A stretch of DNA of 64,000 nucleotides, from NCBI GenBank assembly GCA_013350335.1, contig CM023535.1:36426991-36490990 (forward strand), written 5' to 3'. Below the pieces are notes generated by a model. That model was not told where the DNA came from and made no database searches. It saw nothing but the letters and a program-made list of their open reading frames with translations. The stretch is from Chimonanthus salicifolius (taxonomy: Eukaryota; Streptophyta; Magnoliopsida; Laurales; Calycanthaceae). This document shows, piece by piece, positions 10,736 to 23,232 of the stretch. Numbering within the stretch: position 1 is the first letter of the stretch; the number at the start of each line of letters is the position of its first letter. Position numbers and translations under genes: made by a program.

Positions 10736-13700
10736 TGTAACGCCCCGCCCTTTCCGAGAATTTCAGAGTCTAATTTTTTTTTTTATAAAACATCGGAAGA
10801 GAGCGGGCGGCGTCACGACGCGAGTTAAGTTCAGACTACCCAAGTCTGAACCTTAACTGGCCACCCATGTGTACATGCAATAGACCATGATAGTGAATCA
10901 CACATGGAACTAACATCAACATGCGGAATAAAAAGACGAGATAGCAAGTAACAGTCTTAAATATTAACTAACATAGATCAATCATCCACAAATTATTATC
11001 CTAATCAAACCATAGCAAATAACGAATTATTACATGTCCGACAATAGTATTCAAATGACAGTAATGTAACGTAATCCAAATCCATTATTAAAGCACTTAG
11101 GCTCAGCTCCCCTCTTGGTCATTGACCTTTCCTTTCCCCTTGCTTGTACCTGCAATCTCCTCTGAGGATAGAATTAGGGCGTTAGATCAACGCGCCCAGT
11201 AGGTTCCCGAATCAGGGCTACCACATGTTAGCATATAAAACATGCATATACATATCATAATACATGATCATCAAAACAGGTAAAACAATGCTATGAAATA
11301 TGCACATGCAATGAGCATCCCCCATCATGTACTTTCATAGCCATCACTTGACGTGCCTTGCACCGACAAGGTAAATTACAACAACATTCATCTCTTCTAT
11401 AAGCGATGTACATGTAATGAGCAACCCCCATCATGTACCATCGTAGCCATCACTGTAGAACTTTATTCATTATCCCATGACTATGCATGAGATGCCAATG
11501 CCTGTATGCCATTTGTTAATGCATAATATATCATTTGAAACACATATATTAAAACAAGAGTATCATAAGAAAAACTGGGTAAAAACCGTGGTTACAAGTA
11601 GGTAGGAAACCTACTGAAGAATCCCTTCAGTAACTGATCTTTCTTTCGCGTCACCCGGTCACGACTCGCACGTCGTTCGACTTCCGGTACCTTATCCATA
11701 TACCAAACAGCAAGACGTATCATTATTTACTTATTCAATCACATCTACGACCCATCCGCATCATGTGGGGTTCAACCATGCCCTTGGCCGAACATCACCA
11801 ACTTAGGACTTAACTTCCTACTTTATTTAATCAACTCTTAAGCACTTAACCCTTTTAAAAATGACATGGTTCAGCCCTATGTTGGCCAACCAATAATCAG
11901 CAAGTTAAACTTCCATAACCCACATCAAACACCATATTTTATATGGTTTAAAACTCACCAACTTCATCAAAATTAACATGGGGTTCACTTGATCTGGTTG
12001 ATCCCTCTACTTCTCATGATTATACATGATTTAATCATGTTAACACAACCATGAATTACACATGGTTCAGCCACATAACCAGCCACCGAAACAGCAATTT
12101 AACTTCACCAAAACACATCACTTACTTACATGGGGTTCGGCCATCCAAGGTGGCCGAACTCAATGTCCATATCTTGGTCTTTTAACCATGCTTTAGGCAT
12201 TATTTAAATATGCAATATCAGTATTATATTACTGCCTTTAAACCTCTTAGAAACCATCTAATTAAATTCATTCACAACAGTCCATAAAGTCCATGGTTTC
12301 CATGTTTCAAACACCTTAAAACCAACCATCATTTGCATGGGGTTCGGCCCTCCATGGTGGCCGAACCCAATGCTATGTTTGCTGTTTTTGAACCTCATAT
12401 AAACATGCATAAACAGTATATTAATATCAAGTTTTAACTCTAAAAAAAAATCATCCAAAACAGTCCATAAAAAGTCTATGGTTTACATGTTTTTCCAACA
12501 TGAAACCAACATTCTTTTACATGGGGTTCGGCCCTCTATGTTGGCCGAACCCAATGGTTATGTTTGCTGTTTTTAAACCTCAATCATCATGTAATTAACA
12601 GCGTATTAACATCAGGTTTTAACTTTAAAAGAAACCATCCAAAAACCAACATGATATCATGGGATTCGGCCATCCAAGATGGCCGATCCCCATGGTCCAT
12701 CTTCTCCAATTTTACTCCACTGATTAGACCACATATCTTCAGCCTTTTCTGATATCCAAACCCATGTTTTAACCCTCTTTAAGCATATATTTTAAATCTT
12801 AATAAAATATGTAAAAACAGTCCCCAAATGGATGGTTTTAAATTTCAAAAACCATAACCATTAACCAACTCTTTTCATGGGGTTTGGCCACCCAAAGTGG
12901 CCAAACCCAATGGTTCATTTCATTTCTTTTGACACCTTCTTCCATGGTTTAGACTCTTGTCAAATTCGACCATGGTATGACATGCAAATTCATGTTTTCA
13001 ATCTTTCCAAAGCATGTATCTTAGACCTCTAAAATCGGTCCTATTCTTGCATGGTTTAATCCTTACAAAACCATCAACACTAACCATAAAATTTCATGGG
13101 GTTCGGCCATCCAAAGTGGCCGAACCCTATGTCCATGCTTTCCATCTAATTGAGCATAAAGGAATCATATTTTAACCCTTTGATAGATTTGACCATCACA
13201 TGGCCAAATCATGTCTTATTTTACCCATTTTATTAACCATAAATCAATGGGAAAAACTTACCACTTTCCTTTGCCTTTTGCTCTTGACTTTTAATCCTTG
13301 TTTCCTTAACTCCTTGCTGTTTTGTGCTTGATCTACTGGTGCAAACACCTCTGCTATTCCAGTTAGGAAAAACGAATTTGAGAGAGGGAGAGAGAGAGAG
13401 ATGGAAATTCTTGGATTTCCAATGTGAAAAATGGCCAACCTTGTGTGCTTATTGTTTTTGTAGTTCAGCCCCAAAAACCTCTCAATTCCTCATAATTTCT
13501 TGCTCAAAACGGTGGGCATTGGGTGCCATCCAAGGCACCCCTTGGCAGCTACCAATGCAGCCATTCAAATCCCCAAGCATCTCATCCAATTTCCATGTAT
13601 TCTCATTTAAAACCCATCATGAAAATCACCAAAACAAGTCCCCAACGTGTGGGACTTGTTTTGGTTGGTTTAAGACCAGCCAATCTCTTCAAATTCCCTC

Positions 13701-14320
13701 TCAACTCACTGATTTTACAGCCCCTTGAATTTCCATTTTGACTCACCCAACTCAAGGTATTTTTATTCCAACCCAACTCATCACATTTAATGCATTTGAG
13801 TTAACTCACCTTTTGATTTAATTCCAACTCACCTCCATCCCACTCAACTGATTTGAATCGTGTTTGAGCTCCCTTGAGGGTTCACACGGTCAACAATAGT
13901 CAACTCGACCCGTTGGGTCCACTTTTAGCTCCTTGACCCGTTTTGACAACATGACCCATTTATGGTATTTTGGTCATTTCTAATTGGTTTTTACATATGG
14001 ATCAAGCCTACCCATTTTTCCTCCACTTGATTTCCAATCAAATAGACTTAACCCCTTTTAATTTAAAATCACAAAACGGTCAAATAACCCAGCAAGACCC
14101 GATGGGCTCCATTTGGGCCCTTTGACCCATTTAGCCATTTTTGACCCAAATGATGAAAATTACCCAACCAATAAAACTTAACATTCATAATGTGCTCATA
14201 TGATTTTATTTTGAGCAATGGGCCCCACTATTTCCTTACTTAACATCACAAAATAATTAATTAAACAACTCAGGGGCATTTTGGTAATTTTCCACTTCAT
14301 TGAGAAATTGGGGTGTTACA
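10736..14320 (-). repeat. E1 5' LTR
   Basis: 3585 bp, identical to the 3' LTR apart from G at 11758 as far as I could compare by eye. It would contain the promoter used for the genomic RNA. The sense 3' end carries the two paired segments at 10824-10907, and CTCTGA near the end that can pair with the PBS. Hairpin modules occur at the same relative places as in 1154-4738. TSD TTATC follows at 14321-14325. Confidence 0.95.
10824..10907 (-). other. E1 R/U5-like structured segment (two adjacent stems)
   Basis: Stem 1 (10865-10871 with 10901-10907): CCATGTG pairs with CACATGG. Stem 2 (10824-10857): outer GTTAAG/CTTAAC and inner TTCAGACT/AGTCTGAA with one bulge. The same two positions pair in every LTR of the window with different sequences: 1242-1325, 15598-15686, 21809-21897, 27290-27378, 33594-33682, 42794-42827 (stem 2), 56907-56995 and 60033-60120. 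Confidence 0.65.
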
Positions 14321-14325
14321 TTATC

Positions 14326-14671
14326 CCTGGTCCTCCAATATAAGGACAGTTAGTCCTTTCTTTCCCGTGTCCACGTGTCCACAAACCGGGCATACCACTT
14401 CAAGAGGGTAGGGGCAGTATGTGCAATTGTGCCCAACCTGGTTGCACAACTCGCGCATATAATCGGGTTCTAGTTTCCCTACCGACTCTTTTACCATTGG
14501 AAAGTCTTCCACATTCTCTTCAGGAAGAGATGCTAAATCCTCTTCATCTTCCTCGGGAGGTCCCTCCTAAAAGTCCAGGCTAACTGCTATGCTAGAAGCA
14601 GACACCAAATCTACGGGACAGCTAGGGGTTCCCTTATCCCATAATTCCGTATACTCTCCGTCACTTGACAT
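14326..14671 (-). pseudogene. 5' part of the accessory zinc-knuckle ORF of E0
   Basis: Continuation of 1048-1153 across the E1 insertion. The minus strand starts at an ATG (14669-14671) in the same context as the E1 accessory start. It runs through acidic sequence, has an in-frame stop near 14570 (a TAG/TAA-type break in the acidic part), then a clear first knuckle (CNQVGHNCTYC) and CPVCG of the second. A small indel shifts the frame within the second knuckle. It is therefore broken, but the relationship to 9752-10288 is plain, and it shows the accessory ORF is older than E1. Confidence 0.75.
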
Positions 14672-15494
14672 ATCTGTATCATAAAATTAAATAGAATACA
14701 AAAACCATCGACAGCAGTTTCCAATAAAACCAATCTAGACTTTGGGAAATTTCTTATGTATAACACAATGTATTTTGGGGAAGATTTCCAAATTAGCACA
14801 CTTAGTTTTGGGAATAGATTTCCTAAGTATCAATGTTTGTTCCATTTCGTGAGATCGGGGAAATTTTCCTACGTTTGATAAATCCATCACTGTTCCATCA
14901 ATTGGGGAAAACTAGATTTGTTTTCTCAATTTGGGGGAAATCACCAAATAATCATACTTAGTTTTGGGGAAATTTCTTATGCATAGTACAATGCATTTCG
15001 TTTGGGGGAAGTTGCCAAATAAGCACACTTGGTTTTCCTTTGTTTCGGGGGGGGGGGGGGGGAGGATCTCTAAATTCTTATCATTTGTTGTTCAAATTTG
15101 GAAATACCGGGGGAAGTACATCCTATTTTGTTACGTTTGATAAAGCTATCACTGTTTCATCAATTCGGGGGAAAGATTTCTAAGTGAGTATACCTTGTTT
15201 TGGAGGAAGAATTTCCTAAGTATCAAGGTATCGTGTTCTCATTTTCGAGGGAAAACAACCCTATATTACTACGTTTGATAAATCTAACTTAGGACGAATT
15301 TTTCTTCCCTTGCTATCATTCCTTTTCGTCAGACGTTGTTCTCAGATTGAATACTTCAGTTTGAGTCAATCAAAGTAAATTAACCCGGCCCCCATGCAGC
15401 GGACTCCAAAGAGTCGGCCAGTTGGGACTCTTAGTTGCCAGTGAGACATGCAACCATCTTAATCTTACTTCAAGAGATTCATTCTTCCGAGTTC
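14672..15494 (-). promoter_or_regulatory. E0 untranslated leader with repeated GGGGAAATTT-type motifs
   Basis: 823 bp between the accessory ORF remnant and the PBS. Degenerate motifs of the form TTTTGGGGAAATTTCC recur about every 50-120 bp (near 14780, 14815, 14865, 14905, 14960, 15005, 15170, 15215); the E2 leader has the complementary-strand equivalent (TTCCCCCAAA) near 34025, 34080, 34110, 34150 and 34185. A run of 16 G lies at 15047-15062. The conserved hairpin is at 15402-15415. No gene seen. Confidence 0.55.
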
Positions 15495-15506
15495 GCTCTG
15501 ATACCA
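15495..15506 (-). other. E0 primer-binding site for tRNA-iMet
   Basis: Minus strand TGGTATCAGAGC, 2 bases from the LTR that starts at 15509. It fixes 15509-19900 as the 5' LTR of a minus-strand element. Confidence 0.9.
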
Positions 15507-15508
15507 AC

Positions 15509-18500
15509 TGTAACGCCCGCCCCTTTTCACCGAAAATCAGAGTCTATTTTTTTCTTTGAAATAACAAGTGACAAAGGGCGCGGACATCACGACGCGAGTT
15601 AAGTCCGAGCTTCTAAAGCCCGGCCCTTAACCGGCCAACCCTACGTGTGCGTAGAACGAAGTCCACGAAGAATAATTCACACGTAGAAAGCAAGCTTGCG
15701 GAATATTAAAACTAAGTGCGGAACTATCAATAGAGACTATCCTACATATTTGAGATAACAAGGAAGATACATTCATTTAATTACGAAAATACCTCAACAA
15801 CATAATATCCAAAATAACCTACAAAACATAGCAATTAATCTAAAATATTACATTCCGACGGGCTAAGCTATCAAATACATTTCCAAAGTAAACTTGAATA
15901 AACTAAGTAGTCTGTCTCCTCAAGCTCCTAAGCTTGGCTCCCGTCTCGTCCTTCTACTCCGCCGTCTCCTGCATCATCAGCTAGGGTAGAAGTAGGGCGT
16001 TAGACAACACACCCAGTAGGACTCCGAATAGGGCTAGCACATGGATTAGTAATCACAAAACATATGGATAGTAATAAAGTGAAAACCATAGAATGAATGC
16101 AATGCCATGGGTGTCTTATGTCAAGTATCCCACCCATTATCCATACCATCATACTGCCATATCCCCTTTGACAGAAAAACCTCGTCAAGATATAAACAAT
16201 CACAAATTATTCCCCTTGACGGCAAAACCTCGTCAAGATATAACCAATCACAAATTATCCCCCTTGACGGCAAAACCTCGTCAAGATATAACCAATCACA
16301 AATTATTCCCCTTGACGGTAAAACCTCGTCAAGATATAACCAATCACAAATTATCCCCTTTGACGGCAAGGCCTCGTCATGGTGTCCCCATATTTGCTTC
16401 TCGGTCGCCCCGACGGAGCATGGACTCCGGTTTCATTTCATCTTTCCCATGCCGTATCCCTCCCATGTCATGCATGAGATGTAGATGTCATATGCCATGT
16501 AACATATGTAAATCATAGTCATAAAACCCATCTTAAAACTATCACATGATTACCAAAATAAATCAAAGAAAAACCATCACATAATACTTAATCCAAAATC
16601 CATCATAAAATAGCAACATGATTGCCAAAATAAATTAAAGGAAACCATTACATAATACTTAATCCAAAACCCATCATAAACAATCACCTAATTACCAAAA
16701 TAAATTGAAGGAAAACGATCACATAATACTTAATCCATGGCTTACAAAAAGGTAGGAATCCTACCGAATACTGACTAGCGTCCTTTTTCGCTTCCGTCTG
16801 ATGATCCGATCGCTGATCACGCACTGCTTGCGATGTCCGATACCTTATTATACATTATCAATTAGTCCATGTTTTTAACCATTATTAAGTCCATTAATCA
16901 TACCTTAGTGGGGTTCGGCCATACACCATGGCCGAACCTCACTATGTAGTTTTGTGGGTTCCGTTTAATCCATTAAATATTTTAATTATATGAGTCCAAA
17001 ACTCAATCACCCTGGGCTTTATTAATCACATATAAAGTTATTACTTAGAGTCCCTTAGTCCATGATCATCTCCCATAGGTTTCTTCATTTTTGCCAATAT
17101 TTACGGTTTTGTCACTACCATTTTTCCATGACTAATCACTCATTTATCCATGTACATTATGGTCCATAATTGATCCATACCTTAGACCCATTAATGATCC
17201 ATAAATTAGGTCCGTCAATGACCCCTCAACCATGTCATAAAATCATTGAAATCAACCATTTAATTTACTTAACCTTTATTCATTCAACACATATATAACC
17301 CCATACTTAGCCCATCAATTGATCCATAGACTTGGATCCCTTAATGACTCCTTAGCCATAACATCATCACAAATTAGCCACTTGATTTTCTAATCCCCAT
17401 TAATTAATCCATACGCATATATCTTAACCTTAGTCCATCAATTGGTTCACAAAATGGTCCATTGATGTCTCATTAACCATGACACAACCACATTAGAAAT
17501 CAACCATTTAATTAACCTAATCTCCATCCATTTAAACATACTCATAACCCTATACCTAGCCCATCAAGTGGCTCATAAAAATGGGTCAAGGGTTCATCAT
17601 TCATTGGTGACATTTAAGACCATAAAACATTAACCTTCATCCATGGATTCCCTCATTTAAAAACCCCTTTAAAAATTACTATTATTCTTTCATTCAAAAC
17701 CTTCAAAATCATTAATAACTAGTCCATTAGTGACCCATTTAATCATGCCATAATATCATTAAAACAACCCTTTTTTCTTAACTTAATCCCCATTAATTAA
17801 CCACATACATAAACCCTTTCTTAGCCCACAAAAATGACTTATAATCAAATCATCATTCTTAGCCACATCTTGGGTCCATAATTGACCCATCACCTATATC
17901 ACAAGATCATTTATATCAGCCATTTAATTTAACCTAAACTCCATTCATTTAAACATATACACACACATTAGTCTTAGGCCAAAAATGATCTACCATTGGG
18001 TTCATTAAAATCAGCCCCTTTTAACTTAACCAAATCCCCATTTTCCTTGGTCTTTGGTTACACATTAGATTCATCATAAGTCCCTCCATTGAGAGAACCT
18101 AAACCATACATTTGATTCATCATTCCTTAATCACATTTAAGTCCATTAACTTAACCACATTCCCATCCCAACTATCAACATTAGGTTCACATTGGTCCAT
18201 CAACACCACCAACATTCCCCATTTATTTTTCCATAATTCATAACCATTAAATCCACCATTTGATCACCATAGGGTTTGGCCATACACCATGGCCGAACCC
18301 ATGGTTCATGATCCATCATTTTCTATGCCTCTTGAGGCCACAATAATCATTCACAGACTCCATGATTTTTCCCCATTTAAACCCCTTTAAATTTTCCAAC
18401 ATTTAATCATTTTTAACCCCTAAAAATCATAATCATTCTCCATGGCTTTAAACCTTAAAACCCTAATTAAAAATCATACATACCTATCACCCACCATGGG

Positions 18501-19900
18501 GTTCGGCATACTACATGGCCGAACCCTATGGCCCATAATTTTTCTTCCAAATTTACATAATTCCATGCTTAAATAATTTAAATACATTACATCCTTAATC
18601 CATTTATTTTTCCTTAACCCTAATTTACCCATTTAGGGTTTGCCCATCTTTCCATCTTCTATTTGATGGATTTGAGATCCAAGGCCATGACTTGGCCACC
18701 TCTAAATCCAAGAAATGGATTTTATAGCCTCTTAAACCCTAAGAAAAATCCAAATCTCATGTTTTAGAAAAATACTTACAATCCGTCGTCTTCTCCTACT
18801 TTCTTTGCTCCCGTCGGACTCCTTCGCCTCCTTTCTTCTTCCTCTCCTTCTTTGATCGGCTAAGATGCTTGATCAAGATGAAAAACCTCCAAGCTTAGGT
18901 TCGACCATCATGGTGTGTTTGAGAGAGGGAGAGGAGGAGAGGATGGGAAGACTAAACCAAGGTCTTGGTTTTTGCACTTTTCCTCTCTTTTCTTCTCTTC
19001 TTCTCTTCCTTTCTTAATTCCTTCTTCTCTTCTCCTTCTTCTTTTTTTTTTCTTAGAGTGGAACGGCCATGAGAGAGTGGGAGAGATGGAGAGCGTGAAA
19101 AAAAATGAGGATGGGATAAGATGAAAACCCATCTTATCCCAAGGTTTTCTTAAGCTACACTTTACCATAAATTTCCCACCAACCACCCAAGATATTTTCC
19201 ATGCTTTATGACCCAACCACCATTATCCAACGTTTTTTGATGCCTTAAGATAAGATGGCTTTTGGTTTTCCACCTTTTGACCACTTGACCCTCATTTGAA
19301 TAATTTAATCATTTAATTAATTAGATAATTACCTTAGGTTAATTAACTGATTAATTAATTGGATCATTAGGTTAAGTTAATTAATTCCCACTTTAACTTA
19401 ATTCCATTTACTTAAATTGCTTTCATACATCTACCCATGGTTGACCAACTCGACCATGGTGGCCGGTCCCACCAATCCTTGGTCCACACGCCACCTCACT
19501 TGGTGACGTGGAGGTGGGTCCCAGTCGGCCACATCACCTTGATCTAATTCCAATTATCTTAGGTGATTTAAACCCATTCCATACATTCCTACTTATGGGA
19601 TCACCATTGGGCCCATGGCCCAATTACATTTACCTCCTACCCATTTACCTTAGGGCTTACACCAACTTGATCCATTGGGTCCCAAGTGGGTATTGGGCCC
19701 AATTTGACCATCCTTGGCCCAATTGACCATCATTGACCCTTTAAATGAATTAAAATCCAATTCATAGTCCATTGGGCCATACTTAGGCCTTTGCCCATAT
19801 CTTGATCCATTCACCATTTATTCCATCAAATTTCCAATTTCCACCATTAAAACAAATAGTAACCACATATATATTGATTTACAAATTCCGGGCCATTACA
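15509..19900 (-). repeat. E0 5' LTR
   Basis: 4392 bp, TGTAACGCCCGCCCC on the left and ...GGGCCATTACA on the right. It belongs to the family whose sense 5' end reads TGTAATGGCCCG, as in S1, S2 and E3. Inside: stem pair 15598-15686, the 48-bp repeats at 16160-16380, palindrome GGTAGGAATCCTACC at 16751-16765, hairpin modules at 16912-16938, 18272-18300 and 18498-18526, an AG/CT-rich block near 18960-19100, and W-box rich sequence near 19270-19460. The other LTR is left of the window. Confidence 0.88.
16160..16380 (-). repeat. 48-bp hairpin-forming tandem repeat in E0 LTR
   Basis: About five units, with CTTGACGG/TTTGACGG starts at 16215, 16263, 16311 and 16359 (period 48). Each unit holds CTTGACG...CGTCAAG, a 7-bp inverted repeat with a short loop. 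Because 48 is a multiple of three, open frames of 80-140 codons appear on both strands; these are by-products of the repeat. Confidence 0.85.
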
Positions 19901-20079
19901 TTAATCATTATTGACCAATTAAATGAATTTCATCCAACCCATGGTCCATTGGACCATACTTGGGCCTTTGCCCAAATTTTGATTCACTTAACATTTATTC
20001 CATTTAAAAATCTCAATTTCCATCATTAAAATAAATAATAACCACAGATATATTGATTCACAAATTCCGAGCCATTACA
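19901..20079 (-). repeat. Terminal remnant of an older LTR into which E0 inserted
   Basis: 179 bp that align with the last part of the E0 LTR itself (about 19722-19900), diverged but collinear, ending ...GAGCCATTACA against the telomere-like array. Since the copy starts exactly at the end of the E0 LTR, the simplest reading is that E0 inserted into an older related LTR. A terminal tandem duplication is the alternative. Confidence 0.65.
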
Positions 20080-21717
20080 TTTTCGGTTTAGGATAGAGTT
20101 TTACGGTTAGGGTTTAGGGTTTTAGGGTTTTTGTGTCTTGGGCTTAAGTTTTAGGGGTAAGGGTTTTAGGGTTTAGGGTTTTAGGGTTTAGTGTTTAGGA
20201 TTTACGGTTTAATGTTTTAGGGTTTAGGGTTTAGGGTTTAGGGTTTAGGGTTTTAGGGTTTTGAGTTTAGGGTTTTTGGACTTTAGGGTTTTCCGGTTTT
20301 ACGGTTTTAGGGTTTTAGGGTTTAGAGTTTAGGGTTTTAGGGTTTTACGGTTTTAGGGTTTGGGTATTTTGGGTTTTAGGGTTCTCGGTTTATGGTTTTA
20401 AGGTTTTAGGCTTTTAGGGTGCAGCGTATAGGTTTTTGGGTTTTAGGGTTTAGGGTTTTACGATTTTAGGGTTGAGGGTTTAGGATTTAGTGTTTATGGC
20501 TTTAGGGTTTTACGATTTTAGGGTTAAGGGCTTAGGGTTTGGGGTTTGGGGTTTAGGGTTTAGTGCTTATGGCTTTAGGGTTTTTGGGTTAAGGGTTTAG
20601 GGTTTAGGTTTTACGATTTTTGGGTTTAGGATAGAGTTTTACGGTTAGGGTTTAGGGTTTTAGGATTTTTGTGTTTACGTTTTTAGGTGTTTAGAGTTTT
20701 AGGGTTTTAGGGTTTTACGGTTTAGTGTTTAGGATTTACGGTTTAGGGTTTAGGGTTTTAGGATTTTAGGGTTTAGAGTTTAGGGTTTTAGGATTTTAGG
20801 GTTTTAGGGTTTAGAGTTTAGAGTTTTACGGTTTTACGGTTTTAGGGTTTAGGTATTTTGGGTTTTAGGGTTTGGGTGTTTAGGGTTTAGGGTTTTAGGG
20901 GTTAGATGTTTTAGGGTTTATGTTTTAGGGTTTTACGGTTTTACGGTTTAGGTATTTTGTGTTTTAGGGTTTTAGTGTTAAGGGTTTAGGGTTTAGGATT
21001 TTCGGGGTCTAATGTTTTGGGGTTTAGGTTTTAGGGTTTTAGGGTTTTAGGGTTTAAGGTTTAGGGTTTTGGGTTTAGGGGTTAGAGTTTAGGGTTTTGA
21101 GTTTAGGGTTTTAGGATTTTAGGGTTTAGGGTTTAGGGTTTAGCCTTTAGGGTTTTTGGTTTAGGTCTTTAGGATTTTGGGTTTTAGGGTTTTAGAATTT
21201 TAGGGTTTAGGGTTTAGGTTTTAGGTTTTTAGGGTTTTAGAGTTTAGGATTTAGGGTTATACGGTTTTAGGGTTATATGGTTTTAGGGTTTAGGGTTTTC
21301 GGTTTTAGTGTATAGGGTTTAGGATTTAGAGTTTTCGGATTTTAGGGTTTAAGTTTTAGGATTTACGGTTTAGCGTTTAGGGTTTGCGGTTTTAGTGGTT
21401 AAGGTTGTAAGGGTTTAGGGTTTTAGGGCTTTAGGGATTAGGGTTTTCAGGTTGAGGGTTTAGGGTTTAGAGTATAGGGTTTAAGAGTTTTAGGGTTTAG
21501 GATTTAGGATTTAGTGTTTAGGGTTTTAGGATTTTAAGGGTTTAAGGTTTAGGGTTTTAGGGGCTTAGGGTTTACGGTTTAGGGTTTTAGGATTTTAGGG
21601 GTTTAGCGTTTTAAGGTTTAGGGTTTTAGGGTTTAGGGTTTTTTGGGGTTTAGAGTTTTAAGGTTTTATGGTTTTAGGGTTTTAGGGTTTAGGGTTTTAA
21701 GGCTTTAGGGATTTAAG
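20080..21717 (+). repeat. Degenerate telomere-like array, part 1
   Basis: 1.6 kb of TTTAGGG and TTTTAGGG units and point variants, G-rich strand on +, with very little C. Landmarks also seen in part 3 occur here: a TATACGG variant at about 21259 and TTTTAGTGGTTAAGG at about 21391. It is continuous with 28089-29698 once S1 is removed. Confidence 0.95.
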
Positions 21718-22395
21718 TGTAACGCCCGCCCCTTTCACCGAAAATCAGAGTCTATTTTTTTTTTTTTTGAAGTCAATAGTGACAAAGGGCGCGGACGTCA
21801 CGACGCGAGTTAAGTCCGAGCTTCGAAAGCCTGGCCCTTAACTGACCAACCCTACGTGTGCGTGGAACGAAGTCTACGGAGAATGGTTCACACGTAGAAA
21901 GCAAGCTTGCGGAATATTAAATCTAAGTGCGGAATTAACAATAGAGACTATCCTACAAATTTGCGATAGCAGGGAAGATACATTCATTTAATTACCAAAA
22001 TACCTCAACAATATAATATCCACAATAAAATCCAAAACATAACAATTAATCTAAAATATTACATTCCGACGAGCTAAGTTATCAAATACATTTCCAAAGT
22101 AAACTTGAATAAACTAAGTAGTCTGTCTCCCCAAGCTCCTAAGCTTGGCTCCCGTCTCGTCCTTCGTTTTCGGCATCTCCTGTGTCATCAACTAGGGTAG
22201 AAGTAGGACGTTAGACAACGCGCCCAGTAGGACTCCGAGTAGGGCTAACACATGGATTAGTAATAACAGCATGCAGATAATAATATAATAAAAACTGGTA
22301 GACAATCGTATAATGAAATTATGAAGTGAATGCCATGAAATGGGTGTCTGTGTTATGAATCCCACCCATCATCCCTACCATCATGATGTCATATC

Positions 22396-22600
22396 CCCCT
22401 TGACGGCAAGACCAGTCAAGGTATCCCCATGCCTGTTCTCGGTCGCCCCGACAGAGCATGGACTCCGGTTATAGCCTATCAGGCTATCCCCATGCCTGTT
22501 CTCGGTCACCCCGACGGAGCATGGACTCCAGTTATAGCCTATCAGGCTATCCCCATGCCTCTTCTCGGTCGCCCCGACGGAGCATGGACTCCGGTTTCAT
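22396..22600 (-). repeat. 63-bp hairpin-forming tandem repeat in S1
   Basis: CCCCATGCC starts at 22425, 22488 and 22551 (period 63). Each unit contains CGGAG...CTCCG around TCCATG, and two units also have ATAGCC...GGCTAT. The preceding CTTGACGG hairpin is the unit type that is amplified in E0 and S2. Confidence 0.85.
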
Positions 22601-23232
22601 TTCATCCTTCCCCTACCATATCCCTCTCATATCATGCATGAGATGTAGATGCCATATACCATGTAATATATGTTACTCATAGTCATAAAACCCATCTTAA
22701 AACAATCCCATGATTATCAAAATAAATCAAAGAAAACCCATCACATAATACTAAATCCAAAACCCATCTTAAAAACAACCACTTGATTTCCAAAATAAAT
22801 TAAAGGGAAGACATCACATAATATTTAATCCAAAACCCATCTTAAAACAAACCATATAATTTCCAAAATATTTCAAAGAAACCATCACTCAATCCATGGC
22901 TTACAAAAAGGTAGGAATCCTACCGAATACCGACTAGCGTCCATGAGAGAGTGCAAGAGAGGAAAAGAATGAAATGAGAGTGAAAAGAGAGAGAAAAGAA
23001 AAGATAAGGCTTATCCCATTTGGTTACTTAAATTACACTTTACATTAATTCTCCCAACCACTCCACATGAGATATTTCTCATGCTTTTTGACCCAACACA
23101 ACTAGCCAACGTTTTTTTTTTTTTTTTTTTTATGCCTTAAGATATTTTTCATACTTTAATGGTTTATGCTTTATGCTTTAAGATTCATGGTGGTGGTTGA
23201 GATAAACCACCACGCAACATTTTATGTGTTAT

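Larger units (their letters stand above)
1154..14320 (-). mobile_element. E1: complete Ty3/gypsy chromovirus, Tekay/Del-like, with upstream accessory ORF
   Basis: A 13,167-bp element bounded by two LTRs of equal length (1154-4738 and 10736-14320, 3585 bp each) that begin and end TGTAAC...GTTACA. The 5-bp target duplication TTATC is at 1149-1153 and 14321-14325. In minus-strand order it carries the 5' LTR, a tRNA-iMet PBS (10722-10733), a leader, an accessory ORF (10288-9752), gag-pol (9532-4802), a polypurine tract and the 3' LTR. Comparing the LTRs by eye I found one difference (A at 2176, G at 11758), so insertion was very recent. It landed inside the accessory ORF of the older element E0. 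Clade naming rests on the single gag-pol ORF, C-terminal chromodomain and long LTRs, and is family knowledge rather than a tree. Confidence 0.96.

Noticed and set aside
16160..16380. Possible CRISPR array (regular repeats with palindromic parts)
   Set aside because: The 'spacers' are repeated with the rest of the unit, there are no cas genes, and the context is a plant LTR.
16093..16518. Overlapping open frames of 80-141 codons on both strands
   Set aside because: They arise from the 48-bp repeat, whose period is a multiple of three; repetitive translations of minisatellites are not evidence of a gene. The same applies to frames near 22429-22682, 32875-33144, 42020-42289 and 60569-60802.
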